Of a stretch of 64,000 bases of DNA, positions 40,204-52,049 are shown piece by piece. A model generated the notes under the pieces. It worked only from the letters and a program-made list of their open reading frames with translations, made no database searches and was not told the DNA's origin. This stretch comes from DATARH01 sp963734125 (GTDB lineage Bacteria; Pseudomonadota; Alphaproteobacteria; ATCC43930; CGMCC-115725): the NCBI GenBank assembly GCA_963734125.1, contig CAVTGB010000021.1:1-64000 (forward strand), written 5' to 3'. Position 1 is the stretch's first letter, and every line of letters starts with the position of its first letter. Both the position numbers and the translations under genes were made by a program.

Positions 40204-41442
40204 TCACACCGCCACCACCGGCTTTACCTCCTTGAGGCGCGGCAGGACCTCGGTGGCGAAGAGGCGAATGCCTTTTTCCAATTCGCGGTGGGTCATGAAG
40301 CCCGAGCGGCCGATCATGCTGAGATGGCCGAACCCCCCGACCTTGTCGTAGAACTCCATGATCTGGCGGTAGACGCTGTCCGGGTTGCCGACAAAGAGGA
40401 TTCCCATCGCCATCGCCTCTTCGGTGTTGAGTGACATGAGGCGCCGCGCATTCTGCTGGGCCGAGGGGGCGACGCCCTTTTCGGCGTTGGTCAGATTGGG
40501 TCCGCCACCATTGCCGCCATTTGGTGCCCGAGGCGCGTCGCGCCAGATGCCGGGCGCGGCTTCGGGCGGCGCGGTGCCCGGCATGAAGCGCGAATGCTGC
40601 GGTGCCGATTTGAGGCTGGTGTTGAGGAACCACAAGAGCTTCGAACCGACGCGGCGGCCTTCCTCCTCGGTGTCGCCGACATAGACAAAGGCGGCATAGG
40701 CGAAATTGTCGGTGGTGACCGGCGGCAACCCGACTTCCGCGCGCGCCCGGCGATGGGCGGCATAGGCGCGCCGGGTGCCGTCGGCTCCGCGCAATACGAG
40801 GACATGCCGCATGCCGCGCCGGCCGACTTCGGCGGCGCTCCGCGGGTCGCCGGTCGCCGACCACATCGGCGGATGTGGCCGCTGGTAAGGCGGCGGCCAG
40901 ATGTTGACGTGACGGTGGGTGAAGTGCTTGCCCTCCCAGCTGAAAGGGCCGTCGTGTGAGGACAGTGCCTTGGTGATCAGGTCGATCGCTTCCCAGTAGC
41001 GCTCCTCGTTCCTGACCGGGTTGGCGTTGGCCGACGGCATCTCGGTGCCGCCCGATTTAACAAAGCCGATGTCGAGCCGGCCGCGCGAGATGACGTCGGC
41101 CGTCGCATATTCTTCGGCCACGCGCACCGGGTCCTCGCGCAACGAAACGAGGGTGCCGAGCGAGAGGATGCGCACCTTCTTCGTTTGGCGCGCCAGGATG
41201 GCGACCAGCATCGGGTTGGCGCCCAAGAGCGAATTTATCCCGGCATGGTGCTCGATCGCGAGCACATTCACGCCGAGATCGTCGCACAACAGGAATTCGT
41301 CGATGACCTCCTCGAAGAGATCGGCGGCGATTTCAGGGTCGCAATAGCGGTTCGGCAAGCTGCCGCGCACCAATTCGGCCGCCGCCAGCACCTCGCGTGG
41401 GACGAACGGGTAGGGGATCTCGCATTGCCACCACGCATCCAT
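40204..41442 (-). CDS. LLM-class flavin-dependent oxidoreductase
   Basis: 412-residue protein of the bacterial luciferase-like monooxygenase fold, using FMNH2 or F420. Family features: LGVNVLAIEHHAGINSLLGA, RILSLGTLVSLREDPVRVAE, VISRGRLDIGFVKSGG, ERYWEAIDLITKAL, NIWPPPYQRPHPPMWSATGD and GFGHLSMIGRSGFMTH. An insertion rich in Gly/Asn/Pro (about residues 295-325) is unusual. The substrate is unknown. It stands between pyrB and pyrC without sharing their pathway. A relative from the same broad class lies at 61911-62996. Alternative: alkane or nitrilotriacetate monooxygenase-like. The frame is intact. Confidence 0.88.
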   Translation of the reverse strand: MDAWWQCEIPYPFVPREVLAAAELVRGSLPNRYCDPEIAADLFEEVIDEFLLCDDLGVNVLAIEHHAGINSLLGANPMLVAILARQTKKVRILSLGTLVSLREDPVRVAEEYATADVISRGRLDIGFVKSGGTEMPSANANPVRNEERYWEAIDLITKALSSHDGPFSWEGKHFTHRHVNIWPPPYQRPHPPMWSATGDPRSAAEVGRRGMRHVLVLRGADGTRRAYAAHRRARAEVGLPPVTTDNFAYAAFVYVGDTEEEGRRVGSKLLWFLNTSLKSAPQHSRFMPGTAPPEAAPGIWRDAPRAPNGGNGGGPNLTNAEKGVAPSAQQNARRLMSLNTEEAMAMGILFVGNPDSVYRQIMEFYDKVGGFGHLSMIGRSGFMTHRELEKGIRLFATEVLPRLKEVKPVVAV

Positions 41443-41483
41443 CGGCTGCGTCCTTCCGTTGCCGAAGCGCGATTATCGCAGAG

Positions 41484-42530
41484 CTATCCCACCAGCCGCC
41501 AGCGCAGGCTCTCGCCGGCCCGGAATGGGCTGACCGCACCGTCGCCTTCGCCAATGCAATCGGGCACAATCCAACTCTCGCGCCGCAACGTCACCCGGCG
41601 CTCGTTGGGCGGCAGCCGGTAGAATGCCGGCCCGTTGAGCGACGCGAAGGCTTCGAGGCGGTCGAGCGCGCCTTCTTCCTCAAACACTTGCGTGTAGAGT
41701 TCGAGCGCGGCGGGCGCGGTGAAGATGCCGGCGCAGCCGCAGGCGGTCTCCTTTGTCGGGATCGCGTGCGGCGCGCTGTCGGTGCCGAGAAAAAAGGCCG
41801 GACTCCCCGAGGCCGCGGCGCGGCGGAGCGCCTGACGGTGCTTTTCGCGCTTGGCGATCGGCAGGCAATAGAGATGCGGCCGGATGCCGCCGGCGAAGAG
41901 CGCATTGCGGTTGATGATCAGATGATGGGCGGTGATCGTCGCCGCCAGATTGAGCCCGCCCGCGCCGACATAGGCGACGGCTTCTTCGGTCGTGACGTGC
42001 TCGAGGACGATGCGCAGTTCGGGGAGCCGCCGGCGTAGCGGATCGAGCACGCGCTCGATGAACACCGCTTCGCGGTCGAAGATGTCGATGTCGGGGTCGG
42101 TCACCTCGCCGTGAACGAGCAACGGCATGCCGAGCGCCGCCATCTGCTCGAGGACCTTCATGACCCGGTCGACATCGGTGACACCGTGCGCCGAATGGGT
42201 CGTGGCGTGCGCCGGATAGAGCTTGACCGCGGCGAAGACGCCCTCGCTGTGGCCGCGCGCAACCTCCTCAGCCGTGGTGGTGTCGGTCAGGTAGCAGGTC
42301 ATCAGCGGAGTGAAATCGGCGCCTGCCGGCAACGCCGCCAGAATGCGGTCGCGATAGGCGCGCGCTGCCGCGACCTCGCAAACGGGCGGCACCAGATTCG
42401 GCATGACGATCGCGCGGGCGAACTGGCGTGCGGTGAACGCCAGCACGGTGCGCAACATCGCGCCGTCGCGGAAATGGACGTGCCAATCATCGGGCTGGCG
42501 GATAGTGATTGCGTCTGGGCTGGGCGCCAT
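41484..42530 (-). CDS. pyrC: Dihydroorotase, active type II
   Basis: Zinc enzyme for the third step of pyrimidine synthesis (carbamoyl aspartate to dihydroorotate). 348 residues, intact. Metal ligands: DDWHVHFRDGAML (HxH), VKLYPAHATTHSAHGV with the carbamylated Lys, LLVHGEVTD (His), RIVLEHVTTEEAV (His) and FLGTDSAPHAIPTKE with the catalytic Asp. The length and motifs match the E. coli PyrC class, distinct from the dead type I-like subunit at 37882. Its ATG overlaps the amidase TGA by one base (TGATG), so the two are translated together. Confidence 0.95.
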   Translation of the reverse strand: MAPSPDAITIRQPDDWHVHFRDGAMLRTVLAFTARQFARAIVMPNLVPPVCEVAAARAYRDRILAALPAGADFTPLMTCYLTDTTTAEEVARGHSEGVFAAVKLYPAHATTHSAHGVTDVDRVMKVLEQMAALGMPLLVHGEVTDPDIDIFDREAVFIERVLDPLRRRLPELRIVLEHVTTEEAVAYVGAGGLNLAATITAHHLIINRNALFAGGIRPHLYCLPIAKREKHRQALRRAAASGSPAFFLGTDSAPHAIPTKETACGCAGIFTAPAALELYTQVFEEEGALDRLEAFASLNGPAFYRLPPNERRVTLRRESWIVPDCIGEGDGAVSPFRAGESLRWRLVG

Positions 42531-43914
42531 CAGTTCTCCTCTCCGGAAAGCTGCTCCCGCGCGGCGAGCGCGGCTTCGATGCCGCGCGCGATGCCGAGGA
42601 GGCGACGATCCGCGCCGTGCTCGCCGATCACCGTCAGCCCGACGGGCGGCGTACCGGCCGGCTGGATCGGCAGCGTGACGGCGCAACGGTCGAGAAAATT
42701 GATGACCGACGGGTTGCGCAGGATCGCTGCGTTGAGGCGCCGGTAATCGTCGTCCTGCGCGAAGGCGGCGATCGGCGGTGCGGTGATCGCCACGGTCGGC
42801 ATCAACAGCGCGTCGAACGGAGCGGTGCGCGGCGCGATCCGCGCGATCAGGTCGGCCCGCGCGGCGCATAAATTTACATACTCTGCCGCACTCATGCCAC
42901 CGGCGCGCTCGATGCGGGTGCGGACGCGCGGGTCGTACTCCGCGCCGCGCCGCTCTAACAGCTTCTGGTGCCACGCAAATGCCTCGATCGGGGCAAAGCC
43001 GCCGGCGGCGTTGATCGCCGGGATCTCGTTCAGTTCCGCGAGCGGCAGATCGGTGACCCGCGCACCGGCGCGCGACAGGGCCGCGCACGCACCGGCAAAG
43101 GCGCGCCCCACCTCGGGCGCGAGGCCGTCGAGCACAAAGCCTTGCAGCACGCCGAGCCGAAGCCCTGCAACGGGCATCGTCGCCGGTGCTGTTGCCGGCT
43201 CGCCCGCCATCACCGCGTCGGCGATCGCGCAGCAGGCGACGCTGTTGGCGAGCGGACCGATCGAATCGAGGGTGGTCGACAGCGGGATCGCCCCGTCGCG
43301 CGGGATGCGGTACTGGGTCGGCTTGAAGCCGACGATGCCGCACAGCGCCGCCGGGATCCGCACCGAGCCTCCGGTATCGCTGCCGATCGCCACGACGGCC
43401 TGCGCGTCGCCTACCGACACCGCCGCGCCCGAGGACGAGCCGCCGGGGATCAGGCGGCGGTCGAAGGGATTGTCCGGGCGTACCGTAATGCGGATTGATG
43501 CCAACCCCGGAAAAGGCGAACTCGGTCATGTTGGTGCGGCCGATCAGGATGGCCCCGGCCGCGCGCAGCCGGGCGACGACCGGCGCGTCGCACATCGCCG
43601 GTGGCTGGTCGTCGAGCGCCTTCGAGCCGGCCAGGGTGGGTTCGCCGGCGACGTCGAAGAGGTCCTTGATCGACACCGGCAAGCCGGCCAAGGGCGATGG
43701 CGACATACCCCGCCTGGCGCAAGCGGTCCTGCGCGTCGGCGGCGGCGCGAGCGCTATCCTCGTAGACCCTGACAAAGCTGCGCCCGCCTTCGCCCGAGGA
43801 ATCGGCGATCCGCGCCAGCGCCGCCTCGATCAGCGCGCGGCTGGAGGTGCGCCCGGTCGCCAGATCCTCGGCGAGACCGAGGACGGTCGGCTTCAGCGAA
43901 GCGGAAGGGGGCAT
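42530..43914 (-). CDS. Amidase signature family amidohydrolase (two frameshifts)
   Basis: About 460 residues. ATG 43914 has a strong GGAGGTG site. The N-terminus is EDLATGRTSSRALIEAALAR; after a slip near 43695 it reads SPLAGLPVSIKDLFDVAGEP, holding the catalytic Lys, then GRTNMTEFAFSGVGINPHYG; after a slip near 43482 NPFDRRLIPGGSSSGAAVSV and AIGSDTGGSVRIPAALCG supply the two catalytic Ser. It most resembles GatA-like amidases used on small amides. It is coupled to pyrC; a role in pyrimidine or ureide breakdown is possible, but gatB and gatC are absent, so it is not a tRNA amidotransferase here. Confidence 0.88.
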
Positions 43915-44241
43915 GGCATCACCTCCAATTCTCGCAGCCTCTATCTGATTTCGCCGAGCGGCGGCATGCACACCTTAGACAACAAGCCCCTTGAAGTAGA
44001 GACATAGGACCACAGTTCTCTGAAGACGAGCATTATAACTCTCTTGATTGAGCCGATGAGGCGACGCGCCAAAAGCGATTTCTCTCAGGTTTGCGCGGAC
44101 CACACCAGTCTAACGAACGGTCAAGCTGGATCGCAGCACTTTCGGTGAACCCGATAATCGGGGGCTTTCTGCCGAGCCAGGCGCGCGGTGAGAGGACAAA
44201 ACCATGACGCAGATTGTTGGTGGTATCGCGAAGGAAAAGAG
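43915..44241. other. Divergent intergenic region, amidase / GGDEF-EAL gene
   Basis: About 330 bp between divergent genes, more AT-rich than its surroundings. It should carry both promoters. I see no RNA gene, repeat or clear operator in it. Short open frames here lack support. Confidence 0.5.
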
Positions 44242-46482
44242 ATGAAAGCCGCCCGCTCTGCAACGGCGGCAATCCACGACATCGGATGTGTGCAAGGAAT
44301 GGAGAAGAGATTGAGCAAAACAGTTCTCCTGATCGAAAACAACCCTGGCGATGTCTGTTGGATCCGCGAGATGTTTAACGAGCGCGTCGCGCACGATATT
44401 GAATTGGCGCACGTCCAGTCCATGAATGAGGCCGAAAAACATCTTGCCGCCCATGCGGTTGACATCATCCTGCTCGACCTGGGGTTGCCCGATGCCCAGG
44501 GACTGGAAGCGGTACGGCTGACCCACGCTTCCGCGCCCAATGTTCCCCTGGTGGTGCTGACAGGTTTGGACGACGAGGCGCTGGGCGCGCAAGCTTTGCA
44601 GGAAGGCGCGCAAGACTTTCTCATCAAGGGCCAAATCGAAACGCGCGGGCTCCTGCGAGCCCTGCGCTATGCCATTGAGCGCAAGAGCATGGAAGAGGAT
44701 TTGTTCGCGGAAAAGGAACGCGCCCAAGTCACGCTAAACTGCATCGGCGACGCCGTTATCTGCACGGACGTCAGGGGAAACATCACCTTCCTCAATGCTG
44801 TCGCGGAAGGGATGACGGGCTGGCCCTGGCAAGAGGCGGCGGGTCGGCCGATGGCCGAGGTTTTCCGCATCTTGGACTCCGTGAGTCGCGAAACGATCCC
44901 GAATCGGATGGAGATGGCGGTTGATCAAAACCGGACAATACACCTGCCGCCGAACTGTATCCTGATCCGGCGTGACGGATTTGAGATCCCGATAGAAGAC
45001 TCCGCCTCCCCGATCCACGACCGCGACGGGCAGAATCGCGGAGCGGTAATCGTCTTCCACGACGTGAGCGCGGCCCAAACGATGATGCTGCAGATGGTTC
45101 GGGCAGCTGAGCACGACTTTCTGACCGGTTTGCCCAATCGAGTGCTCCTGATCGACCGCGTCAGCCAGGCAATCGCTCTGGCGCTGCGTCACGGCAACAA
45201 AGTCGGGATGCTGTTTTTGGATTTGGACGGCTTTAAGCACATCAACGATTCGCTGGGACATCCGATCGGAGACAAACTTCTTCAATCCGTCGCGGGCCGC
45301 CTGCTGGATTGCGTGCGTGGCGCGGACACGGTAAGCCGGCAGGGCGGCGATGAGTTCGTCGTCCTGCTTTCAGATATCCAGAAACTGGAAGATGTCGCCA
45401 CTCTGGCGACAAGAATGCTGCGGTCGGTGGCGGAAGCCCACTCCATCGACCGGCACGATCTTCACATCACGACAAGCGTCGGCATCAGTATCTATCCCGA
45501 TGACGGCCTCGATGCGGAGACGCTGATCAGAAACGCGGACACCGCGATGTACCAGGCGAAGGAAAATGGGCGCCATTGCTGGCGATTTTTCACGCCGGTG
45601 ATGAACGTCCGCGCGGTGGAGCGGCAATCCCTCGAAGAGGGTCTGCGGCGCGCCCTCGAACGACGCGAATTCGCGCTGCACTATCAGCCGAAGATCGATC
45701 TCAAGACGGGAGCGATCACCGGCGCGGAAGCGCTGGTGCGCTGGACGCATTCCACCCGCGGATCGGTTTCTCCGGCGGAATTCGTTCCGGTCGCCGAAGA
45801 TTGCGGTCTGATTGCGCCGATCGGTGCCTGGATTCTCCGTGAGGCGTGCCGGCAAGCCCGATCCTGGGTGGATGCAGGTCTGCCGGTGATGACCATGGCG
45901 GTCAATATCTCGGCGCTGGAGCTTCGCGATGATAATTTTCTTGGAAATCTGTTCGCGACACTCGCCGAAACCGGGTTCGACCCGCGAACGCTCGAGTTGG
46001 AGCTGACCGAGGGCGTACTCATGAAGCATGCCGAGTCCGCGGCGTTGATCCTGCAAACCGTGAGGGAACGAGGGGTGCAAGTGGCGATCGACGATTTCGG
46101 CACGGGTTACTCCAGCTTGAGCTACCTTCGAAGGTTTCCGGTCGATGAGCTCAAGATAGACCAATCGTTTGTCCATCGGATCACAACCCATCCGGGCGAT
46201 GCGCCCATCGTGACGGCGGTGATCTCCATGGCGCGCAGTCTCAAGCTACGGGTCGTTGGCGAGGGCGTGGAAATGCTGGAGGAGGTGGAATTTCTCCGGA
46301 CCCACCAATGCGACGAGGCGCAAGGATACTATTTCAGCCGGCCGGTGCCTGCCGACCAGTTCGCAAAGTTGCTCAGAACCGGAATACCAAGACCAGATTT
46401 TGGCCCGCGCCGGGACGTAGGTTATGAGGCCGGGTTGACCCAAGTGCCGGGTGCCCAGCGTAGTGGTGTGCCCTCCATCTGA
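44242..46482 (+). CDS. Receiver-PAS-GGDEF-EAL c-di-GMP regulator
   Basis: About 745 residues. Domain order: receiver (KTVLLIENNPGD, then IILLDLGLPDAQGLEAVRL with the phosphoacceptor Asp, VVLTGLDD, FLIKGQ), PAS (VTLNCIGDAVICTDVRGNIT), GGDEF (HDFLTGLPNRVLLIDRV, DLDGFKHINDSLGHPIGDKL, RQGGDEFVVLL) and EAL (ALHYQPKIDLKTGAITGAEA, LELELTEGVLM, AIDDFGTGYSSLSYL, KIDQSFV). GGDEF and EAL motifs are intact, so both cyclase and phosphodiesterase activity are possible. I chose ATG 44242, preceded by AAGGAAAAGAG; a TTG at 44311 with GGAG upstream would start right at the receiver and is a real alternative. No cognate kinase is adjacent. Confidence 0.93.
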   Translation: MKAARSATAAIHDIGCVQGMEKRLSKTVLLIENNPGDVCWIREMFNERVAHDIELAHVQSMNEAEKHLAAHAVDIILLDLGLPDAQGLEAVRLTHASAPNVPLVVLTGLDDEALGAQALQEGAQDFLIKGQIETRGLLRALRYAIERKSMEEDLFAEKERAQVTLNCIGDAVICTDVRGNITFLNAVAEGMTGWPWQEAAGRPMAEVFRILDSVSRETIPNRMEMAVDQNRTIHLPPNCILIRRDGFEIPIEDSASPIHDRDGQNRGAVIVFHDVSAAQTMMLQMVRAAEHDFLTGLPNRVLLIDRVSQAIALALRHGNKVGMLFLDLDGFKHINDSLGHPIGDKLLQSVAGRLLDCVRGADTVSRQGGDEFVVLLSDIQKLEDVATLATRMLRSVAEAHSIDRHDLHITTSVGISIYPDDGLDAETLIRNADTAMYQAKENGRHCWRFFTPVMNVRAVERQSLEEGLRRALERREFALHYQPKIDLKTGAITGAEALVRWTHSTRGSVSPAEFVPVAEDCGLIAPIGAWILREACRQARSWVDAGLPVMTMAVNISALELRDDNFLGNLFATLAETGFDPRTLELELTEGVLMKHAESAALILQTVRERGVQVAIDDFGTGYSSLSYLRRFPVDELKIDQSFVHRITTHPGDAPIVTAVISMARSLKLRVVGEGVEMLEEVEFLRTHQCDEAQGYYFSRPVPADQFAKLLRTGIPRPDFGPRRDVGYEAGLTQVPGAQRSGVPSI

Positions 46483-46633
46483 CAAACCGTCCGCTCACGC
46501 GGCAAAAACCAAGGAAATCATGCGGAGCGGGTCGACAGACCGACATCACCGCACAACAACTGGTCGCGGTGGCCGACCAGCCCTGTATCAGGCGAAGCGC
46601 CTGGGGCGCAATCAGATGATTTTGGTGCACGCC

Positions 46634-46650
46634 CAGCCCGGACCGGGCTG
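46634..46650. terminator. Palindrome at the sppA stop
   Basis: CAGCCCGG and CCGGGCTG flank a single A, immediately behind the sppA stop codon (46653-46651, minus strand) and about 150 bp behind the convergent GGDEF-EAL gene. It could end both transcripts, though no U-run is present. Confidence 0.4.
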
Positions 46651-48421
46651 CTAGCGCAGTTCGCCGAGTGGCGGCATCTGCAGCACCCCGGGCGCGCGGG
46701 CTAGCGTTGCGATTGCGTAAAGCAATCTCGCGGTGCCGGCGGCCAGGCTCTGGGCTGCTGCCGGGGAGGCGGCATCAGAATCGCGGTCGGCATTGAACAG
46801 CCGATCGTAAACCGCCTCGATCGTGCCCTTCTCGCGCGGAAATACGGCGAGATTGAACGGCTTGTCCGCCGGGATCTTCGCGGCCTCCCTGGCGAGGCGG
46901 AGCGCGACGTCATAGCCGCCTAGCGCGTCGACGAGACCCTTGGCTTTGGCTTCTTCGCCGGTCCACACCCGCCCCTTGGCCGCCGCCTCGACCTGTTCAG
47001 CGGTGAGGTGCCGTCCGGCCGCGACGTGCTCCTTGAAGCCGCGATAGGTCCCGTCGAGAAAAGCGTTGAGGCGCTCGCGGCCGCCCGGCGAGAAATCCTC
47101 GAACATGCTGAACATCGCCGCGTTGGCACCGCGTTGCGCCGAATCATCGGTGATGCCGAGCTTGCGTAAGAGCTCGCTGACGACGAGCTTGCCGGCGAGG
47201 ACGCCGATCGATCCGGTCAGCGTCGCCGGCTCGGCGACGATCTTGTCGGCGGGAGCGGCGATGTAATAGCCGCCCGAGCCGGCGACATCGCCCATCGACA
47301 CGATGACCGGCTTGCCGTGCTCGCGCGCCCGCACGACCTCGCGCCAGATCGTCTCGGAGGCGACCGCCGAGCCGCCGGGGCTGTCGATGCGGAACAGGAT
47401 CGCGCGCACCTCGGGGTCGCGGGAGGCCTGGCGGAAGGCGCGGGCGACCTCGCGGGCGCTGAGCTCGGCGTCGTCGAGCAGCGGGGTTGGCCGTGCCGCC
47501 GCCGGCGGTGACGAGGCCGGTGCCGTAGATCAGCGCGATCTTCGGGCCGCTGCGATGCGGGTGCCCGGCGCCGTCGAGATAGCGCGACAGCGAGACGAGC
47601 TCGGCGCCCGCCCCGGCACGCTGGCGCGCCCGTGCAACGGCCTCGTCCCGATAGCCGAGGCGATCGACGAGGTGCGCCGCCAGCGCCTCGTCGGCGAGAA
47701 ACGGTCCGCGGTCGATCAGCTGGGCAACCTGCGCCTCCGACAACTTGCGGGCGGTGGCGATGCCGCGCACGACCTGTCCGGAGGTCGAGCGCAGCAAATC
47801 CTCAACTTCCTCGCGTTGCGGCGCGGTCATCGCGGTCTCGGTGAGGCTGTTCATCGCAGTCTTGTATTCCTCGCGATGAGCAAAGCTGGGGAGGATGCCG
47901 AGGCGGTCGAGCGCGCCGCGGAAGAACGGGATTTCGCTGTGCAGGCCGATCAGGCCGAGCGACCCCAGCGGCTGCAGCCAGATCTCGTCGAACGCGGTCG
48001 CGAGATAATAGGGCCGGGTGCCGGGGCCGAGCTCGCCGAAGCTGTCGGCGAAGACGATCGCGAATTTGCCTTTCGCGCGAAAATCGGCAATCGCGTCGCG
48101 CAATTCCTGGCAGGTGGCGAGACCGAACGGGTCGCCGCCCAGCCGGACGTAGAGACCCTTCACCCGCGCATCGTCGCCGGCGCGCTCCAGCGCATCGAGA
48201 AAATCGCGCAGCGTCTCCTGGCCGCCGAAAACGAGCTCCGACACCGGGCCTTGACCGGCTCCCGCGGCGAGGCCGCGGCCCAGTTCGGCGTTCAGCACGA
48301 TCGTCTTCGGCAGGGTGGGCTCGCTCAAGGCGAGGCGCCAGATCACAAGACCGCCGCCGATAAAGGCGAGCACCGTGACGATGCCGATCGCGGCGAAGAG
48401 GCCGAGCACAAAACGGCGCAT
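46651..48421 (-). CDS. sppA: Signal peptide peptidase SppA, 67K type (one frameshift)
   Basis: Membrane-anchored Ser/Lys protease that digests cleaved signal peptides. ATG 48421 opens RRFVLGLFAAIGIVTVLAFI, the single anchor. The N-terminal repeat carries the Lys of the dyad in FAHREEYKTAMNSLTETAM. A slip near 47480 joins it to the C-terminal repeat, which has ILFRIDSPGGSAVASETIW and the nucleophile Ser in MGDVAGSGGYYIAAPADKIV, then ATLTGSIGVLAGKLVV. About 590 residues in total, normal for the two-repeat form. It ends MPPLGELR, TAG 46653-46651. Confidence 0.92.
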
Positions 48422-48541
48422 GGCGATTCCGATCCTCGGGAAGATCCGCTGGGCGATCTTATCTTTCCGGCCGCCAATCCGCGAAGCGTTCAAGATCGCG
48501 CCCGGGAATGCTACATAAGGCGTCAGCATGAGGAGGTGGAG

Positions 48542-48851
48542 ATGGATGACAAGACCCGTACCGAGCTCGAAGCCGCGACGTTCCGCGCGCTGGTCGCGCA
48601 TCTGCGCGAACGCACCGACGTGCAGAACATCGATCTGATGAATCTCGCCGGCTTCTGCCGCAACTGCCTGTCGAAATGGTACCGCGCCGCGGCCGAGGAA
48701 AAGGGCGTCGCGCTCAGCGACCCGGAGGCCCGCGAGATCGTCTACGGCATGCCCTACGACGAGTGGCGCAAAGAGTACCAGAAGGAGGCGAGCGCCCGAG
48801 CAGAAGGCAGCCTTCGCCGCGTCGCAACCGAAACACGCCCGCATCGGCTAG
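48542..48851 (+). CDS. DUF1244-family protein (one frameshift)
   Basis: About 103 residues. ATG 48542 follows a strong GAGGAGGTGGAG site. The signature VQNIDLMNLAGFCRNCLSKW followed by REIVYGMPYDEWRKEYQ identifies DUF1244, a small helical family with two conserved Cys, common in alpha- and gammaproteobacteria; function unknown. Near 48790 one extra C shifts the frame; the neighbouring frame reads EQKAAFAASQPKHARIG and stops at TAG 48849-48851, nine bases before the gapR start. Without that correction the two genes appear falsely fused. Confidence 0.85.
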
Positions 48852-48859
48852 GGGGAAGG

Positions 48860-49132
48860 ATGCCCGACGTTGGGGGGATTGCCGGCGAGCGGCTGCGCTC
48901 GTTCATCGAGCGGATCGAGCGGCTCGAGGAGGAGCGGCGCACACTCGGCGCCGACATCAAGGAGGTGTACGCCGAAGCGAAGGGCGCCGGGTTCGACACC
49001 AAGATCATGCGCCAGCTCATTCGCCTGCGGCGGATGGACAAGGACGATCTCGACGAGCAGGAGACCCTGCTCGACATCTACAAGCGTGCCCTCGGCATGA
49101 TCCCCGGCGCCGCGAGCGAAGCCGCGGAGTAG
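48860..49132 (+). CDS. gapR: Nucleoid-associated protein GapR (DUF2312)
   Basis: 90 residues. GapR binds overtwisted AT-rich DNA ahead of polymerases and replisomes and stimulates topoisomerases in Caulobacter. Core sequence GIAGERLRSFIERIERLEEE, ADIKEVYAEAKGAGFDTKIM and RQLIRLRRMDKDDLDEQE is diagnostic, forming the long dimerising coiled coil. ATG 48860 is preceded by GGGGGAAGG. It follows DUF1244, the usual alphaproteobacterial neighbour, and ends in front of a strong terminator. Confidence 0.93.
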   Translation: MPDVGGIAGERLRSFIERIERLEEERRTLGADIKEVYAEAKGAGFDTKIMRQLIRLRRMDKDDLDEQETLLDIYKRALGMIPGAASEAAE

Positions 49133-49168
49133 GTAGAGCCGGAGACCCGCCTCCAACTCCCACCCCAA

Positions 49169-49200
49169 CCCTCCCCCGCAAGCCTGCAAGCGGGGGAGGG
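49169..49200. terminator. Bidirectional hairpin terminator
   Basis: CCCTCCCCCGC (49169-49179) and GCGGGGGAGGG (49190-49200) form a perfect 11-bp stem around a ten-base loop, between the convergent gapR and N-formylglutamate amidohydrolase genes. No long T-run follows, so it may also be a REP-type element. Confidence 0.6.
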
Positions 49201-49211
49201 AAGGGTGGGGG

Positions 49212-50012
49212 TTAGGTGCGGGAGACGGATTGCTCGCGCAGCCGTGTGTCGGCTAATGGCAACAGGCGGCCGAGGCGCGCGGCCCAGGCGGCTTGCCCGG
49301 CTTCGTCGCCGATCAAATCCTGGCGGATCTCGATTTCGACATGCGGGAGCGCGCGGCGCTCGCCGTGCACCGGCACCGTGTAGTCGCTCGCCTCGGTGAT
49401 CGCGTAGGGGGCGTTGTCGCCGACCGTCAAATCGCCCTCCGCCGCGAGCAGATCAAGGATGATGCGGGCGAGGCGGGCATCCTTGTTGTAGAGCACCCCA
49501 ACTTCGATATCGCGGGGCTCGCCCTTGAATACCGGGGTGAAGCTGTGCATTGCGATGAGGACGGTGCGGCGTCCGGCGGCAACCCGGGCGTCGAGCATTT
49601 CGGCGATGCGTTGGTGGTAGGGCAGGAAAATCTCGCGGCGGCGCGCCTCGCGCTCGGCCGGGGGAATGGCGGCGTTGCCCGGGATCGCGGTCACCTCGCT
49701 GATCTCCGGGATCGAGGTGGCCCAGCCGGGCTCCCGGTTGCAATCGATGACGAGCCGCGAATAGGCCTGCACCACCGCGGCGGCGTCGAGCGCGTCGGCC
49801 AGCTTTTCGGTCACCCCGGCGATCCCGATGTCCCACGCGATGTGGCGCTGGAGGTCGCTGTCCGTGAGGCCAAGCGTGCCAAGCCGGCGCGGGATCGCGC
49901 GTCCGGCATGGTCGGCGGTCAGAAAAAACTCGGAAAGACCCCTCGGCCGCAATACGCGGACCGCCGCCGGATCGCCCTCGCCGACGAGGCGCGTTGGGTC
50001 ATCGGGCATCAT
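49212..50012 (-). CDS. N-formylglutamate amidohydrolase family protein
   Basis: 266 residues, intact. The family hydrolyses N-formyl-L-glutamate in histidine degradation. Visible features: FFLTADHAGRAIPRRLGTLG, HIAWDIGIAGVTEKLADALD, AYSRLVIDCNREPGWATSIP, VLIAMHSFTPVFKGEPRDIE and a His/Glu pair in RALPHVEIEIRQDLIGDEAG. Several His and Asp residues are placed as zinc ligands. No other hut gene is nearby, so the substrate may differ. It is transcribed downstream of an ABC exporter gene with about 30 bp between. Confidence 0.88.
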   Translation of the reverse strand: MMPDDPTRLVGEGDPAAVRVLRPRGLSEFFLTADHAGRAIPRRLGTLGLTDSDLQRHIAWDIGIAGVTEKLADALDAAAVVQAYSRLVIDCNREPGWATSIPEISEVTAIPGNAAIPPAEREARRREIFLPYHQRIAEMLDARVAAGRRTVLIAMHSFTPVFKGEPRDIEVGVLYNKDARLARIILDLLAAEGDLTVGDNAPYAITEASDYTVPVHGERRALPHVEIEIRQDLIGDEAGQAAWAARLGRLLPLADTRLREQSVSRT

Positions 50013-50045
50013 GCAGTCTCGGCGCGGTCAGCCATCCCGCCGCGA

Positions 50046-51944
<1,899 letters not shown>

Positions 51945-52049
51945 CGTTTGCTAAATGCCCGCCGCAGCGCGATGGGTCAACCGGCCCGATCAATTTGCTG
52001 TCATGCGACCGGGATTTCCGGCGTTGCGGGCATGATGGCGCGCCGTTGC

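Noticed and set aside
48542..49132. Apparent single protein fusing DUF1244 and GapR
   Set aside because: A one-base slip near 48790 creates the fusion. The other frame gives a natural DUF1244 ending and a stop nine bases before a well-placed gapR start.
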